In this document: in pieces, positions 10,401 through 19,210 of the stretch
Position numbering within the stretch: position 1 is the stretch's first letter
Layout of the letters: each line of letters starts with the position of its first letter
NCBI GenBank assembly: GCA_008931825.1
Contig: QXVZ01021954.1
Span: 1 to 23,229, forward strand
Direction of reading: 5' to 3'
DNA: 23,229 nucleotides
From: Phallusia fumigata
Lineage: Eukaryota > Chordata > Ascidiacea > Phlebobranchia > Ascidiidae
Translations under genes and position numbers: made by a program
The notes under the pieces: generated by a model
Databases searched by the model: none
The model's input: the letters and a program-made list of their open reading frames with translations, nothing else
What the model was told of the DNA's origin: nothing

Positions 10401-11174
10401 TAAATCAGTCCGCATGCTTAAAGGCGATCCGGGATGGTTTTAGGACAGCACGATTTAAAGAAAAACCAAAGAAGTTTTCTTAAGTCCCGGGACAGACCTC
10501 TGTTACGCAAGAGTTTGAGATGCACTTCTTTGTGTGTCGGAACTTTGTTCTTTATTTCCCGTATTTCAGAATTCACTTCAAAACTGTTCAATTTTTTATT
10601 TTGGAAGGAGCACAAACTTCAGAAGAAGGTTGAGAGATGTTGATTCGGGGAGCTTTGTGGCAAAAGAATTTTGTTTTTGTAAAACACGCCCCTAATTTTA
10701 GTACGTTTGGACTTTAACATCTGAATTTCATCACAGGTGTATAGTGGTTTCATTAAACCCACCGTTACATTTTAAAGTACAATGTTGGGACAACCTGCCA
10801 CCAGTTCTGTAAATTTGCTCCAGCATCAAATTGTATCCGACGATTGGCTAAACCAGAGGAGATCACCTGACGCAACCAGCGAACCCCTAACCCCTTGTGC
10901 TCAAAATAAATCGCAAATTGCGAGGTAGCACGCCACGGCAGAATTTGCCAAAATAGTGCTTTCGGTTGTGTACATAGCAGGTACTCCATATGCTCCAGAA
11001 GATGAGGCAAAGGTTATGCAAACAAACCACAGACTGTCTTTGAATGGTTTTACTCACTCACTTAGCTGCAACTGTTTGGCAAACAACAACTTCCTGTTGC
11101 TAAATACTGAATACTCAAAACTATTTTGGGGTTTCACAATTGACCAAAGGCAAACAATGTAAATAGCTTTTGCT

Positions 11175-11175
11175 N
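11175..11175. other. Single N (probable contig gap)
   Basis: An isolated N in TTTTGCTNCAACTC. No flanking duplication is visible. Sequence may be missing here, which matters because the unfound 3' exons of the P450 would lie on this side of the gene. Confidence 0.8.
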
Positions 11176-11384
11176 CAACTCACTTCGTTCAATAGAAACA
11201 GAAAACACACAAAAAGCTTTCTCACCACAAAACAATGTCAGCTGTGCTCTACCAATCCCAATCACATGTTGCTAATGCGAGAAATTGTTGCAAATTTAAT
11301 ATTGCTATTGCTTATTACTCAAGCTTTTGGACGGAAATCCGAGGACGGCACATAAAAACAAACACAAAATTGCCTAAGACAGCA

Positions 11385-11420
11385 CTTTTTGTTAAAAACA
11401 CTTTTTGTTACTTTTTGTTA
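11385..11420 (+). repeat. Three CTTTTTGTTA units
   Basis: CTTTTTGTTA at 11385-11394, 11401-11410 and 11411-11420, the first separated by AAAAACA. A simple local expansion. Confidence 0.8.
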
Positions 11421-12888
11421 AAGCTTTATACGTTGCACGCGACGGGATGACTCACCAAACTCCAATGACGCTTTCAAACGCAATAAACGTTCTGTTGGCC
11501 TTGAAAGAACTATGTGCCTCCGCAAGATCGCGCAGCCGACTATGACGTCACGTGGTCTGGCATCAACTAAAAATCTTATCGCGAGCGTCAAAAATTTGCA
11601 ACGGCACTTAGTCCTAGAAAGATAGTGAAATTAACTCTTTTAACCCCAAGTGTTCATCCTAAACGTTTTCAACACATTGCAGACTCCTGAAATGAACCTC
11701 ATGCTATGCAACAATATGATCTATATCGGTTCCCATAGTGATCAAGGCATCGTTATAGATAGGTATCTTAACCACAATATCGGTACGTTTATGTGCAGCG
11801 TTGGCTGTAGTGTAAAATAAGTTTTACTGACTAGCAACAACGGCACACCAGGAAATGCTGTATAAACTAGTTTTTACTCATTTTAGAAGAATTTCTGCAA
11901 TAGCTAATAGACATGAAATACCAAAATATACACAGAAAGTTTTTGAGCATCAGTGCACCATCATTTACTGTTTCCCCACAAACTCGGTGCCGAAAATTTC
12001 AAGTCGTCTCCCTTGACATTCTGAAAGACGCAAAACTCAAAAAATTTCAGTCTTGCGCGACATATAACAAGCCGAGAACATAACTCGTGCGTGGCAACCC
12101 CACATTCTTGTTTCTCAGAAATACACCGAACTCAAAATCTTGCAGTCTATTGTAGCGCAAACGGTCGTGGCGCAGAATATTGGTTGTACGGAAGGTTGAT
12201 TGCAGGTTACTATTTTCGGCCCGTTAGGTGCAACGCCGCATTCGTTTGTGGCTTCAAATCCAAAATGAGATGACATTTTTTAAGTTCAGAAGAAGATGCG
12301 TTTAGTGCTTTGCTAACTTGCCTATTCAAAGCTAGACCGAATCGTTTAAGGATTTGCAAACCTTTGTTAATCTAAAAGTGCTGGGAAATGTTTCAACAGT
12401 TCCCATGGACCAATAATGACTCTTTAAATGTTTAATTCGATCTAAAGCGGCGCTTTTAAAATACATTTATCACAAGAGAGAGCGACCACAAAACCGTTAT
12501 TATAGCCCCCACCCACTTCGTAAATTTTCTAAACACCTATTCTTGTTAGCCTAGGTTGCAACGTGTTTGGGTGCTTGGTTTTCTTACTTCAAAGGAATCA
12601 TGCATTAAGCATACCGCGACCATCAGTACTATATGTGGCCACTCTTCATGCATACTGAGACCTAACAAAATGTTAAAGCAAAGATGTACTCTCGCCCTTA
12701 TTGGGATTGTCAAATTTGTACCGTAGTAACCCGATCAAAGCACAATGCTGACAGCCACAGCGGGATTTTCATCTCCCTTAGTTAAGGCGACTGATACTTA
12801 GCCTTCCACCGGCTCAGCGACACTCTTAACCACATGGAGAGAGAAAGAGAGGACCGTTGTAGGTGATCTAGAGCGAGACCGCACCGGA

Positions 12889-13125
12889 ATGGCAGCCAGC
12901 GAAGCGGGACGCGCCATGTTCCGCGTTTTAAAGCTGCAAGCTCTCAGTCAGTTTCAAGCCCTATCGTCGAGCAACGTCCTGCTGGCGGTGGTTCAGCTCA
13001 CAAATGGCTTCATTTCAAACGCGAAAGTATGCCAGCTGTGCCCGGGCCCCGGTCACGCTCAGTGGAGCTTACAAGTGTGCTGCAATGCCCAGGCTCCCAT
13101 TTACCAATTTATTAACGCACTGTAA
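12889..13125 (+). CDS. Unrecognised 78-residue ORF (doubtful)
   Basis: Real ATG in a good context (G at -3 and G at +4). The region is more GC-rich than its surroundings. The product has a Cys-rich second half (VCQLCPGPGH, then QVCCNAQ) but no motif I recognise. AATAAA-like signals occur after it (about 13263 and 13327), so a small transcript is conceivable. Confidence 0.13.
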   Translation: MAASEAGRAMFRVLKLQALSQFQALSSSNVLLAVVQLTNGFISNAKVCQLCPGPGHAQWSLQVCCNAQAPIYQFINAL

Positions 13126-14228
13126 GCCCCTACAATGCTGCTGTGCGCACAAATTAGGCACCGATATTAAAACAAAACGTATTCGCACTATCGTGACCGC
13201 AGAACGTTATTAGTTTTTCATTTTCACTAACTCCTAATGCTCTTCAATTTTGCGTTTTTGTTAAATAAACGTCATCAACCTTGCTAATTTCTGACTCATG
13301 TTTTACAGGTTTTCTTTTTACCAATTAATAAAAACATAACCGCCAGAGAACTTGTATGTAATGAATACATTTTTATGCAAACGTTTCGACTATCGCTTTT
13401 GTCTGGCAGTTGTGTTTTTAATTAAGCTACTCTTTACGTTCGAATTTTTGGTTCCTTAGTTTTGTTTTAGTGCAACAAACAACTCTTGATTTTGCTTGAG
13501 GTTGATTGGAGCGCGAAATGTGTTCGCGTGTTGCGGTCGGTAACAGTTTATTTTCCGGCGATTTGCCTGATTCCAGCGCGTGACGCACTTTATTGTCTAA
13601 ACTTCGGCAAACACTGCGCGCTAAACCGAACGCATTGTCTTGCGGCAATTCCGCATCCCGGATCACTCTCCGCCACTCGACTAATCCCGCAAAGCCGTTG
13701 ACAGAAGAATCGTGTGAAGGGTCACAGACGAACAGTATGCGATTTGAACGAAAGTTTCCGAAACTTAGCGAACTATGGTCAAGTTTTGAGTATGGTAGTT
13801 TTTCTTAGGGCGCATCAAGTCCTTGAAATGTATAACCCGCTTTGACCTGGATGTAGTTATAATTCCATAATGATTAAAATAGGACGATGCGTACGCCATC
13901 TGTATCATCGTTTATTACGTTGTGTTACATTAGTAAATTAAAACACAGCAACGACAGGAATCGAAGCTGGCTACTAGTAAATCTTAAGATAAACTAACAC
14001 CCAATATTGACGCAGTGTAGACAAAACTCTTAAGAATTTTAAATGAAACAGTTAATCGAAAATTACCGCCATCTCAAACATTTTTGTTCCACCGATTACC
14101 GAACCAGGCATTCAAGTACAAACAACATACTTTGCGGATAAAACTGTCGTTCACAGCTTCTATCCCAATATTGCATACCACGAGGCATTCAGTGGTAGAC
14201 ATTCGATCTGTCACAACAATGCAACTAC

Positions 14229-14244
14229 TTATTTGTCTAATGTT
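14229..14244 (+). repeat. 16-bp direct repeat, left copy
   Basis: TTATTTGTCTAATGTT recurs exactly at 14416-14431. In two different open frames both copies read ICLMLH. A second shared word, CCAGGCATTC, occurs at about 14104 and 14360 but with different spacing, so this is not a simple tandem duplication. Confidence 0.6.
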
Positions 14245-14415
14245 ACACAACACCTCGGTGGGTTGGTATCGACGCCCTATAATCTATTCGACATTTACCC
14301 AGAGTATTAAAAATGCCAAAGACGGGGACTATCAACAAAGTTTACAAAGGGATCGTTTTGCCAGGCATTCCCGAGGGTTTTAGCCATAGTATCAAAAAAT
14401 CTTATATCAACCTTT

Positions 14416-14431
14416 TTATTTGTCTAATGTT
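14416..14431 (+). repeat. 16-bp direct repeat, right copy
   Basis: Exact match to 14229-14244, 187 bases away. Confidence 0.6.
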
Positions 14432-14831
14432 GCATATTCCTTTTCGATCGCTTAAAACCCGATTTTCCGCAAGCTTGTGCAATAAAAAAGTTTGTAGGAT
14501 TAAAATTTCACCAAAAACAGACATATAAGAAACATTCGAAGAATGCTTGGTAACAGCGCAGCTGCAGCGGTTAACACAATGGCGACTGGCATTTACCCGT
14601 TAACGCAAGTCTACGGTTTGGCACTCGGCCAGCGCAACGTCGACTCTTCTCCTTCCAAGCACAGGCAGCCGACGCAGAAGCATGAACTCGGTCCTCAGGG
14701 ATGACCCCACAAACAAACTCGCGACGACGTTTGACCGGTTAACGCGTCGTCAAACAAAAACCGAGGTTCTATTGCAGGCCCACACCGCCGCGGGGATGGC
14801 TTAACGCGAAGCAAAGGACTGTTGCTGGATC

Positions 14832-15266
14832 CTAATCCCGTAAGTGCGAGTCAGGGGTGCAGCCTTTATCGTCGGTCGCGTCGCTTGGAGCTCGCCTCGT
14901 TAACATACCGTGGCTGATGGTTTTTTTCCAAACAACCGAACAAGGCACTCGGGTCGAACTTGAGCGCGGCGAATTGGCAAATGTCACGCGAACTCGTTGG
15001 CGCGGGTCGAAGCGTTGGTGATCAAACACGATAAGACAAGCGTAAACACGATAAAAATATCGAGTTTTCAAGCAGCGGCCAGTCAGCACCGGAAGACCGT
15101 CGAACCCGCAAAATCTTTCGTAAGCGTTGCCACAGCGAAGCTTTTCGAAACAGAAACGGGCAGACGCCGGCTTTCCCTGAGCGGAAATTGGAACTGAATT
15201 TCCTGTTGGCCGTTTATTGCAAGCCAAAACGGCACATTTCAGGCTACCTGAGTGATTTGTAGGCAT
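14832..15266 (-). CDS. Unrecognised 144-residue ORF downstream of the P450 exons (doubtful)
   Basis: Real ATG, same strand as the P450, beginning about 250 bases after the exon 2 donor. I checked it for P450 exon 3 content and see none: no helix F/G resemblance, no AGxDT, no ExxR. The region is CpG-rich and the product Arg- and Ser-rich with scattered Cys. It may be an intron shadow. Confidence 0.12.
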   Translation of the reverse strand: MPTNHSGSLKCAVLACNKRPTGNSVPISAQGKPASARFCFEKLRCGNAYERFCGFDGLPVLTGRCLKTRYFYRVYACLIVFDHQRFDPRQRVRVTFANSPRSSSTRVPCSVVWKKTISHGMLTRRAPSDATDDKGCTPDSHLRD

Positions 15267-15507
15267 TGGTGCATTTCGATTGAGCCAAATTAATAAATTT
15301 CCGCGAATTTCAGATTGCGCAGTTTCGGTTCAGGCTAGGTCAATTAAATCGATGCCGAACCGCTGGCGACTGTTGTAAAAACTTGGGCATATTCCACACC
15401 GATTTCTACAGTTTTGAACGGGTACCTTGCGCACATTGGAAAACCCGGACGTGGCAACACCGTATCGACAAATGCATTAATTAAATTAAACTTGCAAACG
15501 ACAGTCA
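15267..15507 (-). other. Sequence just after exon 2; no exon 3 recognised
   Basis: Read on the minus strand, several AG acceptors are possible. One gives a phase-0 frame of about 32 codons before a stop, ending FGIDLIDLA, but none resembles P450 helices E to G. I treat it as intron. Confidence 0.4.
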
Positions 15508-15513
15508 ACGTAC
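15508..15513 (-). other. Splice donor after exon 2 (phase 0)
   Basis: The minus strand reads AATAAG followed by GTACGT. The open frame would run only two more codons before a stop, so an intron is expected here. A third exon should start in phase 0 further down (lower coordinates), but I could not identify one. Confidence 0.75.
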
Positions 15514-16307
15514 CTTATTCGAATATTCGTATCGATGACCAAACATCATGGCGCAGACAAGATTGGCAACGCCGACCTGGATGATGTTCTCGGCGCTTTC
15601 CTTCTTTCCCTTCTTACTCAACTCCTTGACCAAGTGCAAGGTCTCCGTGCGGACGTGGCGACACAAAAGACCGCGCGTTTCCGGAGTTGACGTGAAACGA
15701 TGCAAGAGCTTGATGACCACGCGCTTCATAGCTGTCCACTTTTGTCCAAGGCTCGCATCGCTGTTAAAGACGATCCCTTTGCCTTGCGAAATGTTCCGAA
15801 AAGAGTTGAATTGTGGGCGACCGGAAAATATGCGTCCCTGCCGCTGGAGGGCATCCCGGATCACCTTGTAACTGTTGAGGACGATTACGTCCACGTTTCC
15901 AAGCTTCATGAGGTAGATGTTGCCATATCTGTAGGAAAAAAAGAATGGTCACTAGAATTGCAGAAACAAAATTGCAAAACGTTTTTATTCAGATTCATTT
16001 AACAACACGCGGTTGGGTGTTTTTAGTATCTATCTACGTTTTACCCAATTACACAACAGTTTTTAAATGCCTTACCAAGGCTGCTAGTCAAAACTTACTT
16101 TTTGGCCATGGCTTGCATAGACAACTGTGGTTTATCGCCCAGTGATATGGCATTGCCTATCACCGGCCAGGGAAACGGGCCTGGAATGTTCGGCCGAGAA
16201 GAGAAGTATGAAAATATTTTCCGAAGCAAAAATAACACCAGCACTCCAATAACAATTTCAATTTTGAAACTGTCCAGGAACTCAGCTACAATCTTCACCA
16301 AAGACAT
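15514..16307 (-). CDS. CYP1-like: Cytochrome P450, CYP1-like, 5' part (exons 1 and 2 only)
   Basis: Family role: a heme-thiolate monooxygenase anchored in the endoplasmic reticulum membrane and fed by NADPH-P450 reductase. Exon 1 is 16307-16099 and exon 2 is 15928-15514. They join in phase 2 without a frameshift and give 208 residues. Seen: a hydrophobic N-terminal anchor at about residues 16-34, the proline-rich hinge RPNIPGPFPWPVIGN at 38-52, the MAKKYGNIYLMKLG stretch at 67-80 (helix A/beta 1), IFSGRP at 103-108, and helix C with Trp134. The order and wording match the CYP2 clan and CYP1 best (QGKGIVFNSD, then VANLVCAMMFG). Start: the ATG at 16307 has A at -3; the reading frame extends a little upstream but only to a TTG. 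Exon 2 ends after Lys208, phase 0, at a GTACGT donor. Family members run to roughly 500-530 residues, so about 60% is absent. P450 identity is near certain, CYP1 probable, function on substrates unknown. It may be a split gene, a truncated copy or an assembly casualty. Confidence 0.9.
15929..16098 (-). other. Intron 1 of the CYP1-like gene
   Basis: A 170-bp phase-2 intron. On the minus strand it starts GTAAGT directly after the AAAAA that ends exon 1. It ends in a T-rich polypyrimidine run followed by CCTACAG at 15934-15929. Removing it rebuilds a lysine codon (AA plus A) and continues straight into Tyr-Gly, giving the uninterrupted P450 motif MAKKYGN. This is the strongest evidence that the window is eukaryotic and that the two exons belong together. 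Its short length fits a compact genome. Confidence 0.9.
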
Positions 16308-16323
16308 TTTGACCAATTTTCAT
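16282..16323 (-). CDS. Upstream ORF overlapping the CYP1-like start codon
   Basis: An ATG at 16323 opens a 13-codon frame ending in TGA at 16284-16282, in a different frame from the P450. It runs across the main ATG at 16307. Its start context is weak (C at -3), while the main ATG has A at -3, so leaky scanning could supply the P450. It lies downstream of the predicted transcription start and would be in the mRNA if the TATA box is used. Visible directly in the sequence; regulatory effect is inferred. Confidence 0.4.
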   Translation of the reverse strand: MKIGQNVFGEDCS

Positions 16324-16415
16324 GTGCACGATTCGATTGGGATATATTTCCGTCGTTTGATGGCTTTCAGCTTTATAACTGGCTGCAAATTCTCAATTCA
16401 CTTTGACAGCACTGC

Positions 16416-16422
16416 TTTTATA
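16416..16422 (-). promoter_or_regulatory. TATA box of the CYP1-like gene
   Basis: The minus strand carries TATAAAA inside GTATAAAAGC, 109 bases upstream of the start codon. With usual TATA spacing the transcript would begin near 16390, leaving an 80-90 base 5' UTR. Position and strand agree with the exon model. The start site itself is inferred. Confidence 0.6.
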
Positions 16423-16493
16423 CGAGGCTAAAAGCCTGCTGAGAAAAAGGGCAATTAAAATGACCGAAAAGAAAAAAGAACTAAACCGGCGTG

Positions 16494-16498
16494 ATTGG
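16494..16498 (-). promoter_or_regulatory. CCAAT box upstream of the CYP1-like gene
   Basis: The minus strand reads AGCCAATCAC, a good NF-Y type CCAAT box in the sense orientation, about 72 bp upstream of the TATA box. This is a typical core-proximal distance. A GCGTG core overlaps the adjacent bases on the plus strand (16489-16493). Confidence 0.45.
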
Positions 16499-16603
16499 CT
16501 TCCAGGCAGGTTAAGGAGGATTGGTGTGAAAAAAGGGTTATTTCCAGTCAGGGCTTTCACAAAGTTATTCACGAGTATATAGCAAAAACCTTGAAGTTTT
16601 CTC

Positions 16604-16611
16604 TATATAAG
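16604..16611 (+). promoter_or_regulatory. Possible divergent TATA box
   Basis: TATATAAG followed by GCAGGG on the plus strand looks like a TATA element. It faces away from the P450, whose own TATA box lies about 180 bp to the left on the opposite strand. Transcription would start near 16635. The first ATG after that (16662) opens only a 19-codon frame, so no downstream gene is evident. It could be a noncoding divergent start or chance. Confidence 0.2.
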
Positions 16612-16754
16612 GCAGGGCATTCGCAACCTTTTAAACGCAGCGTGTCAGTTTTCAAATTATGTCAAATGTCAATGACTTAGCATCCCTAATTTGTCTCAAA
16701 AAATGTAATAGAAAATGAACTTGTAAATCACTTGTCCTGCTATGAATAATCACC

Positions 16755-16764
16755 TCGCGTGCCA
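16755..16764 (+). promoter_or_regulatory. Xenobiotic response element match (AHR/ARNT type)
   Basis: TCGCGTGCCA fits the extended XRE pattern (T/G)NGCGTG(A/C)(G/C)A. It lies about 365 bp upstream of the predicted P450 transcription start. Two further GCGTG cores sit at 16640-16644 and 16489-16493. Vertebrate CYP1 genes are classically controlled through such sites. However, the TCGCGTG core is common throughout this window, including far from the gene, so the match is suggestive only. Confidence 0.3.
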
Positions 16765-16790
16765 GGGGTTGCCGACCCCTAATGTTAGGG
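16764..16790 (+). repeat. Overlapping alternative hairpins, hAT-terminus-like
   Basis: AGGGGT (16764-16769) pairs with ACCCCT (16775-16780). The overlapping CCCTA (16777-16781) can instead pair with TAGGG (16786-16790). The left edge CAGGGGTTGCCGACCCC resembles the terminal inverted repeats of hAT-type DNA transposons. I found no partner terminus or 8-bp target duplication, so this is at most a remnant. Confidence 0.25.
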
Positions 16791-16795
16791 TTTGT

Positions 16796-16835
16796 ACTAA
16801 GACACATTTTCCAAAACTAAGACACGTTTGTTACA
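16796..16835 (+). repeat. Two-unit 20-bp imperfect repeat
   Basis: ACTAAGACAC at 16796-16805 recurs at 16816-16825 in diverged 20-bp units, adjacent to the overlapping hairpins. Confidence 0.6.
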
Positions 16836-18906
16836 ATACGCCACTGCCTCCGACAATCTTTGACCCCTATTTACATGAATAGAGATTGTCAAAATAAGCC
16901 TGGCCACTGGGAAAACCGATAAACCGCGCTAATCTTGAACAAACGGACGCCCTGCCACTTCTGTTGATACTAGCCTTATTCTGGCTCTTGAACGAGCAAT
17001 AAAGGGCTTGTTCGACGAGCTACCAAGGGCACAATGGGCTCGTATGACGCGACAATGCTTTGAGATGATGCGGTGAGATAGATGATTGAGCCAATGACGT
17101 TCATTGATGCAGATATCAAATAAAGGGGACAGGGCATGATGCGCCCAACGTGGCCACACGATGAATGGCACTCTGACCTCGTGGGCCTGCGCGCGGGGCG
17201 CTGAAAGATAAAGACTTTCGGATTACAAACGCGTTTCCAAAGCGCAAGCAAGGGATTGTAGTAAATTCTGTGCTGATACAGGGTTGCTGGAATGCCGAAG
17301 CGATATTTTGTAAAGGTCATTGACAGCTCGCATTTGGGCGCTCAATGAGCGGAAACGCAAAATCAACACGATAAGGCACTCGGGACGGCCAATTAAGCAA
17401 TCGGGAAAAGCCATCAAACAGATTACCGACCCTTACAATCAGCTCATTTTGCGACCTTTTTGCCTCAGCCGCTCACCAATACTTGCCAATTCAGGAAGAG
17501 CTTCGCGTGCCTATTTTGCAAACCCAGCTACTTCAATAGCACAAGTTCCTAATCTAGGTGTACATATCAAATTTGCACGCATCGCTAGGTATGAAACCTT
17601 GCTCTACACGGCCTTGAGTTCTAGTGTAAATGTCCCTGCTTGATTTTCTGACCTCGTTGCTTCAGTTCATTTGCTACCAGGCACGCGTGTAAACCGCAAT
17701 GCATTAGGCCATTGGAGGTTTTTACTGAGATACCTGTTACCACTGCGGGGCGGAACCGCAAAGTCATAACTGTTTCTCTAACGGTTTTAAGTTTTGCATG
17801 ACGGGTTGATAGGATTTATCGCGTCCGCCTGGGGATTCAATGCCAAGGCTTTAAACATTTTTTATGACTAAAAAAACATATAATTACAAGGCAAATAGAA
17901 GTAACGTACATTTCAAAACCAACCATAGTACCTACATACCTACTAGTCTATTGCTAAGCCAACGGTTTGACTTCGCGTTACGGTCCTCGCAATAACCCCA
18001 AACAGAGTTTTAAAGATAAGAAATACAACATAAAAAACACCAGCCTTCTTATCGCTTCCTGCCACGTTTCAACTTGAGGACTTACGTGAAATGGGTGCAA
18101 AGCCGCATGAGAAAGATCAAAGCAATTTCGCGCATACCATGGTGTCGTATTGCCCTAGCTTTCGATAACCGCCAGTTGGTGTTTATTTGTACGTCTGGTC
18201 CTGTGCAAACAGCATGCAACCCTCCCACAGGCTTCCGTTAAGCGGTCAAGCTCGTTTGCTTAACGGAGAATGGCGTTATTGCACCAATTACAAATGTAAA
18301 TCCACGCGGAGTTTGTGTGACTGGAGGGGCTTGGGTGTAATATACAACTGAACAACAATCCAAAGTTTACAACTCAACTGTCCAAATCTGACTGCTGTTT
18401 TAGTTTTCACATCCGGGCGCGTGCAGTGCAACAATAGCATTCAGATAAGTTATTTCTGGGTATGTACACTCGCGGTTACGGGGCCCACCCGCTTATATTT
18501 TACGCCTTGTTCTTTGGGATCAGGCACTATTTCACGTTGGCAAATATTGGTTTAGGAACCTGGCGAGTTCACGCCCTCCATACATGCGTGACGCGCTGCG
18601 TAACAACATTACGTGTCGTCAACGCCAACCGGCAAAGAAGTGCGTAACTGTGGCGTGCGGGAGTTTGCTGGCGTTTTATCAAAGACAGAGCCGTGCTAAA
18701 ATTGTTCTCGACATACTGCAAGGCTTGTTGAGTAAGGTTGCGATACAATCTCTAGCATGATTGTATTCACAACACACGCTTTTTTCAACCTTCTGCCCGC
18801 GGTGCATCTGTAGACGTCTTGCACTGATCGCAGGTATTTGCCATGTCCAACGTATAGCTGCATAAGACAATCCGGATAAACCTGCCATTGCACTCAAAAC
18901 TTAAAA

Positions 18907-18950
18907 ATGCCTAATCCTAGAGATCTGTATGCCTAACCCTAAAGATTTTC
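18907..18950 (+). repeat. Two-unit 22-bp imperfect repeat
   Basis: ATGCCTAATCCTAGAGA is followed 22 bases later by ATGCCTAACCCTAAAGA. The second unit contains a telomere-like CCTAACCCTAA, but only one and a half such repeats, so no interstitial telomere array is claimed. Confidence 0.65.
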
Positions 18951-19210
18951 TACAGATTTAAACTACCGAACTCCTGAACCACTAACGTATTTTTCTGTGT
19001 TTACACTGCACTGCTTTAAAAAGTTGTGTGTGCTACTTCTGTCTGAAGAACACTTCGATGTTGAGTCCGTGACAAATTGAGCGCTTTCTCGTGGTCGTAT
19101 TCCCTACGTTTTCGGGATGTGATCGTCGCTCGTCAATTTCGCGAATGCACCAATAATCACTAGGCCTTTCGCACGCGAAGCCAACAAAGTGCGGAAAGGA
19201 AAAAAGCAAC

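Larger units (their letters stand above)
9679..10813. repeat. 1.13-kb duplicated segment, copy 2
   Basis: Starts TTTCCTTTATTTACTTGC directly after the N and ends CCAGTTCTGTAAA, after which unique sequence resumes (TTTGCTCC). Relative to copy 1 it has a 1-base insertion and a 2-base deletion on the left and a net 9-base insertion around 10621-10629. This copy keeps the frame from the ATG at 10434 open for 69 codons, where copy 1 has a stop after 12. Protein-level change between copies in that frame is high, so I do not call a gene. Confidence 0.95.
10814..14831. other. No gene recognised
   Basis: Mostly AT-rich, with the N at 11175, the CTTTTTGTTA repeat, the doubtful ORF at 12889-13125 and the 16-bp direct repeat pair. 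From about 14550 rightward the sequence becomes GC- and CpG-rich. If the P450 gene continues normally, this should be its intron or 3' exons, yet no P450 motif was recognised. Confidence 0.55.
16099..16754. other. P450 exon 1, 5' UTR and promoter side
   Basis: From left to right this interval holds exon 1, the 5' UTR with its uORF, the TATA and CCAAT boxes and then AT-rich DNA. Open frames on the plus strand over exon 1 (about 16102-16431) are antisense shadows of the P450 and are not called. Confidence 0.4.

Noticed and set aside
14265-14276. Minus-strand GVDT, resembling the I-helix AGxDT
   Set aside because: Preceded immediately by a stop and followed by NPPRCC, which is not I-helix sequence.
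15514-15529. Minus-strand TATTCGAATAAG followed by GT resembles the end of the Ciona spliced leader (ATTCTATTTGAATAAG)
   Set aside because: It is the in-frame end of P450 exon 2 (EYSNK) followed by that exon's donor, and the first four leader bases do not match. Coincidence, though it could mislead a spliced-leader search.
15548-16431. Several plus-strand frames over the P450 exons
   Set aside because: Antisense shadows of exons 1 and 2; the minus strand gives clear P450 protein with matching splice sites.
17371-17389. TAAGGCACTCGGGACGGCC shares its first eight bases with miR-124
   Set aside because: The match stops after TAAGGCAC plus scattered bases, and no precursor hairpin is apparent.
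18929-18943. CCTAACCCTAA as a possible interstitial telomere repeat
   Set aside because: Only about one and a half repeat units, explained by the local 22-bp two-unit repeat.
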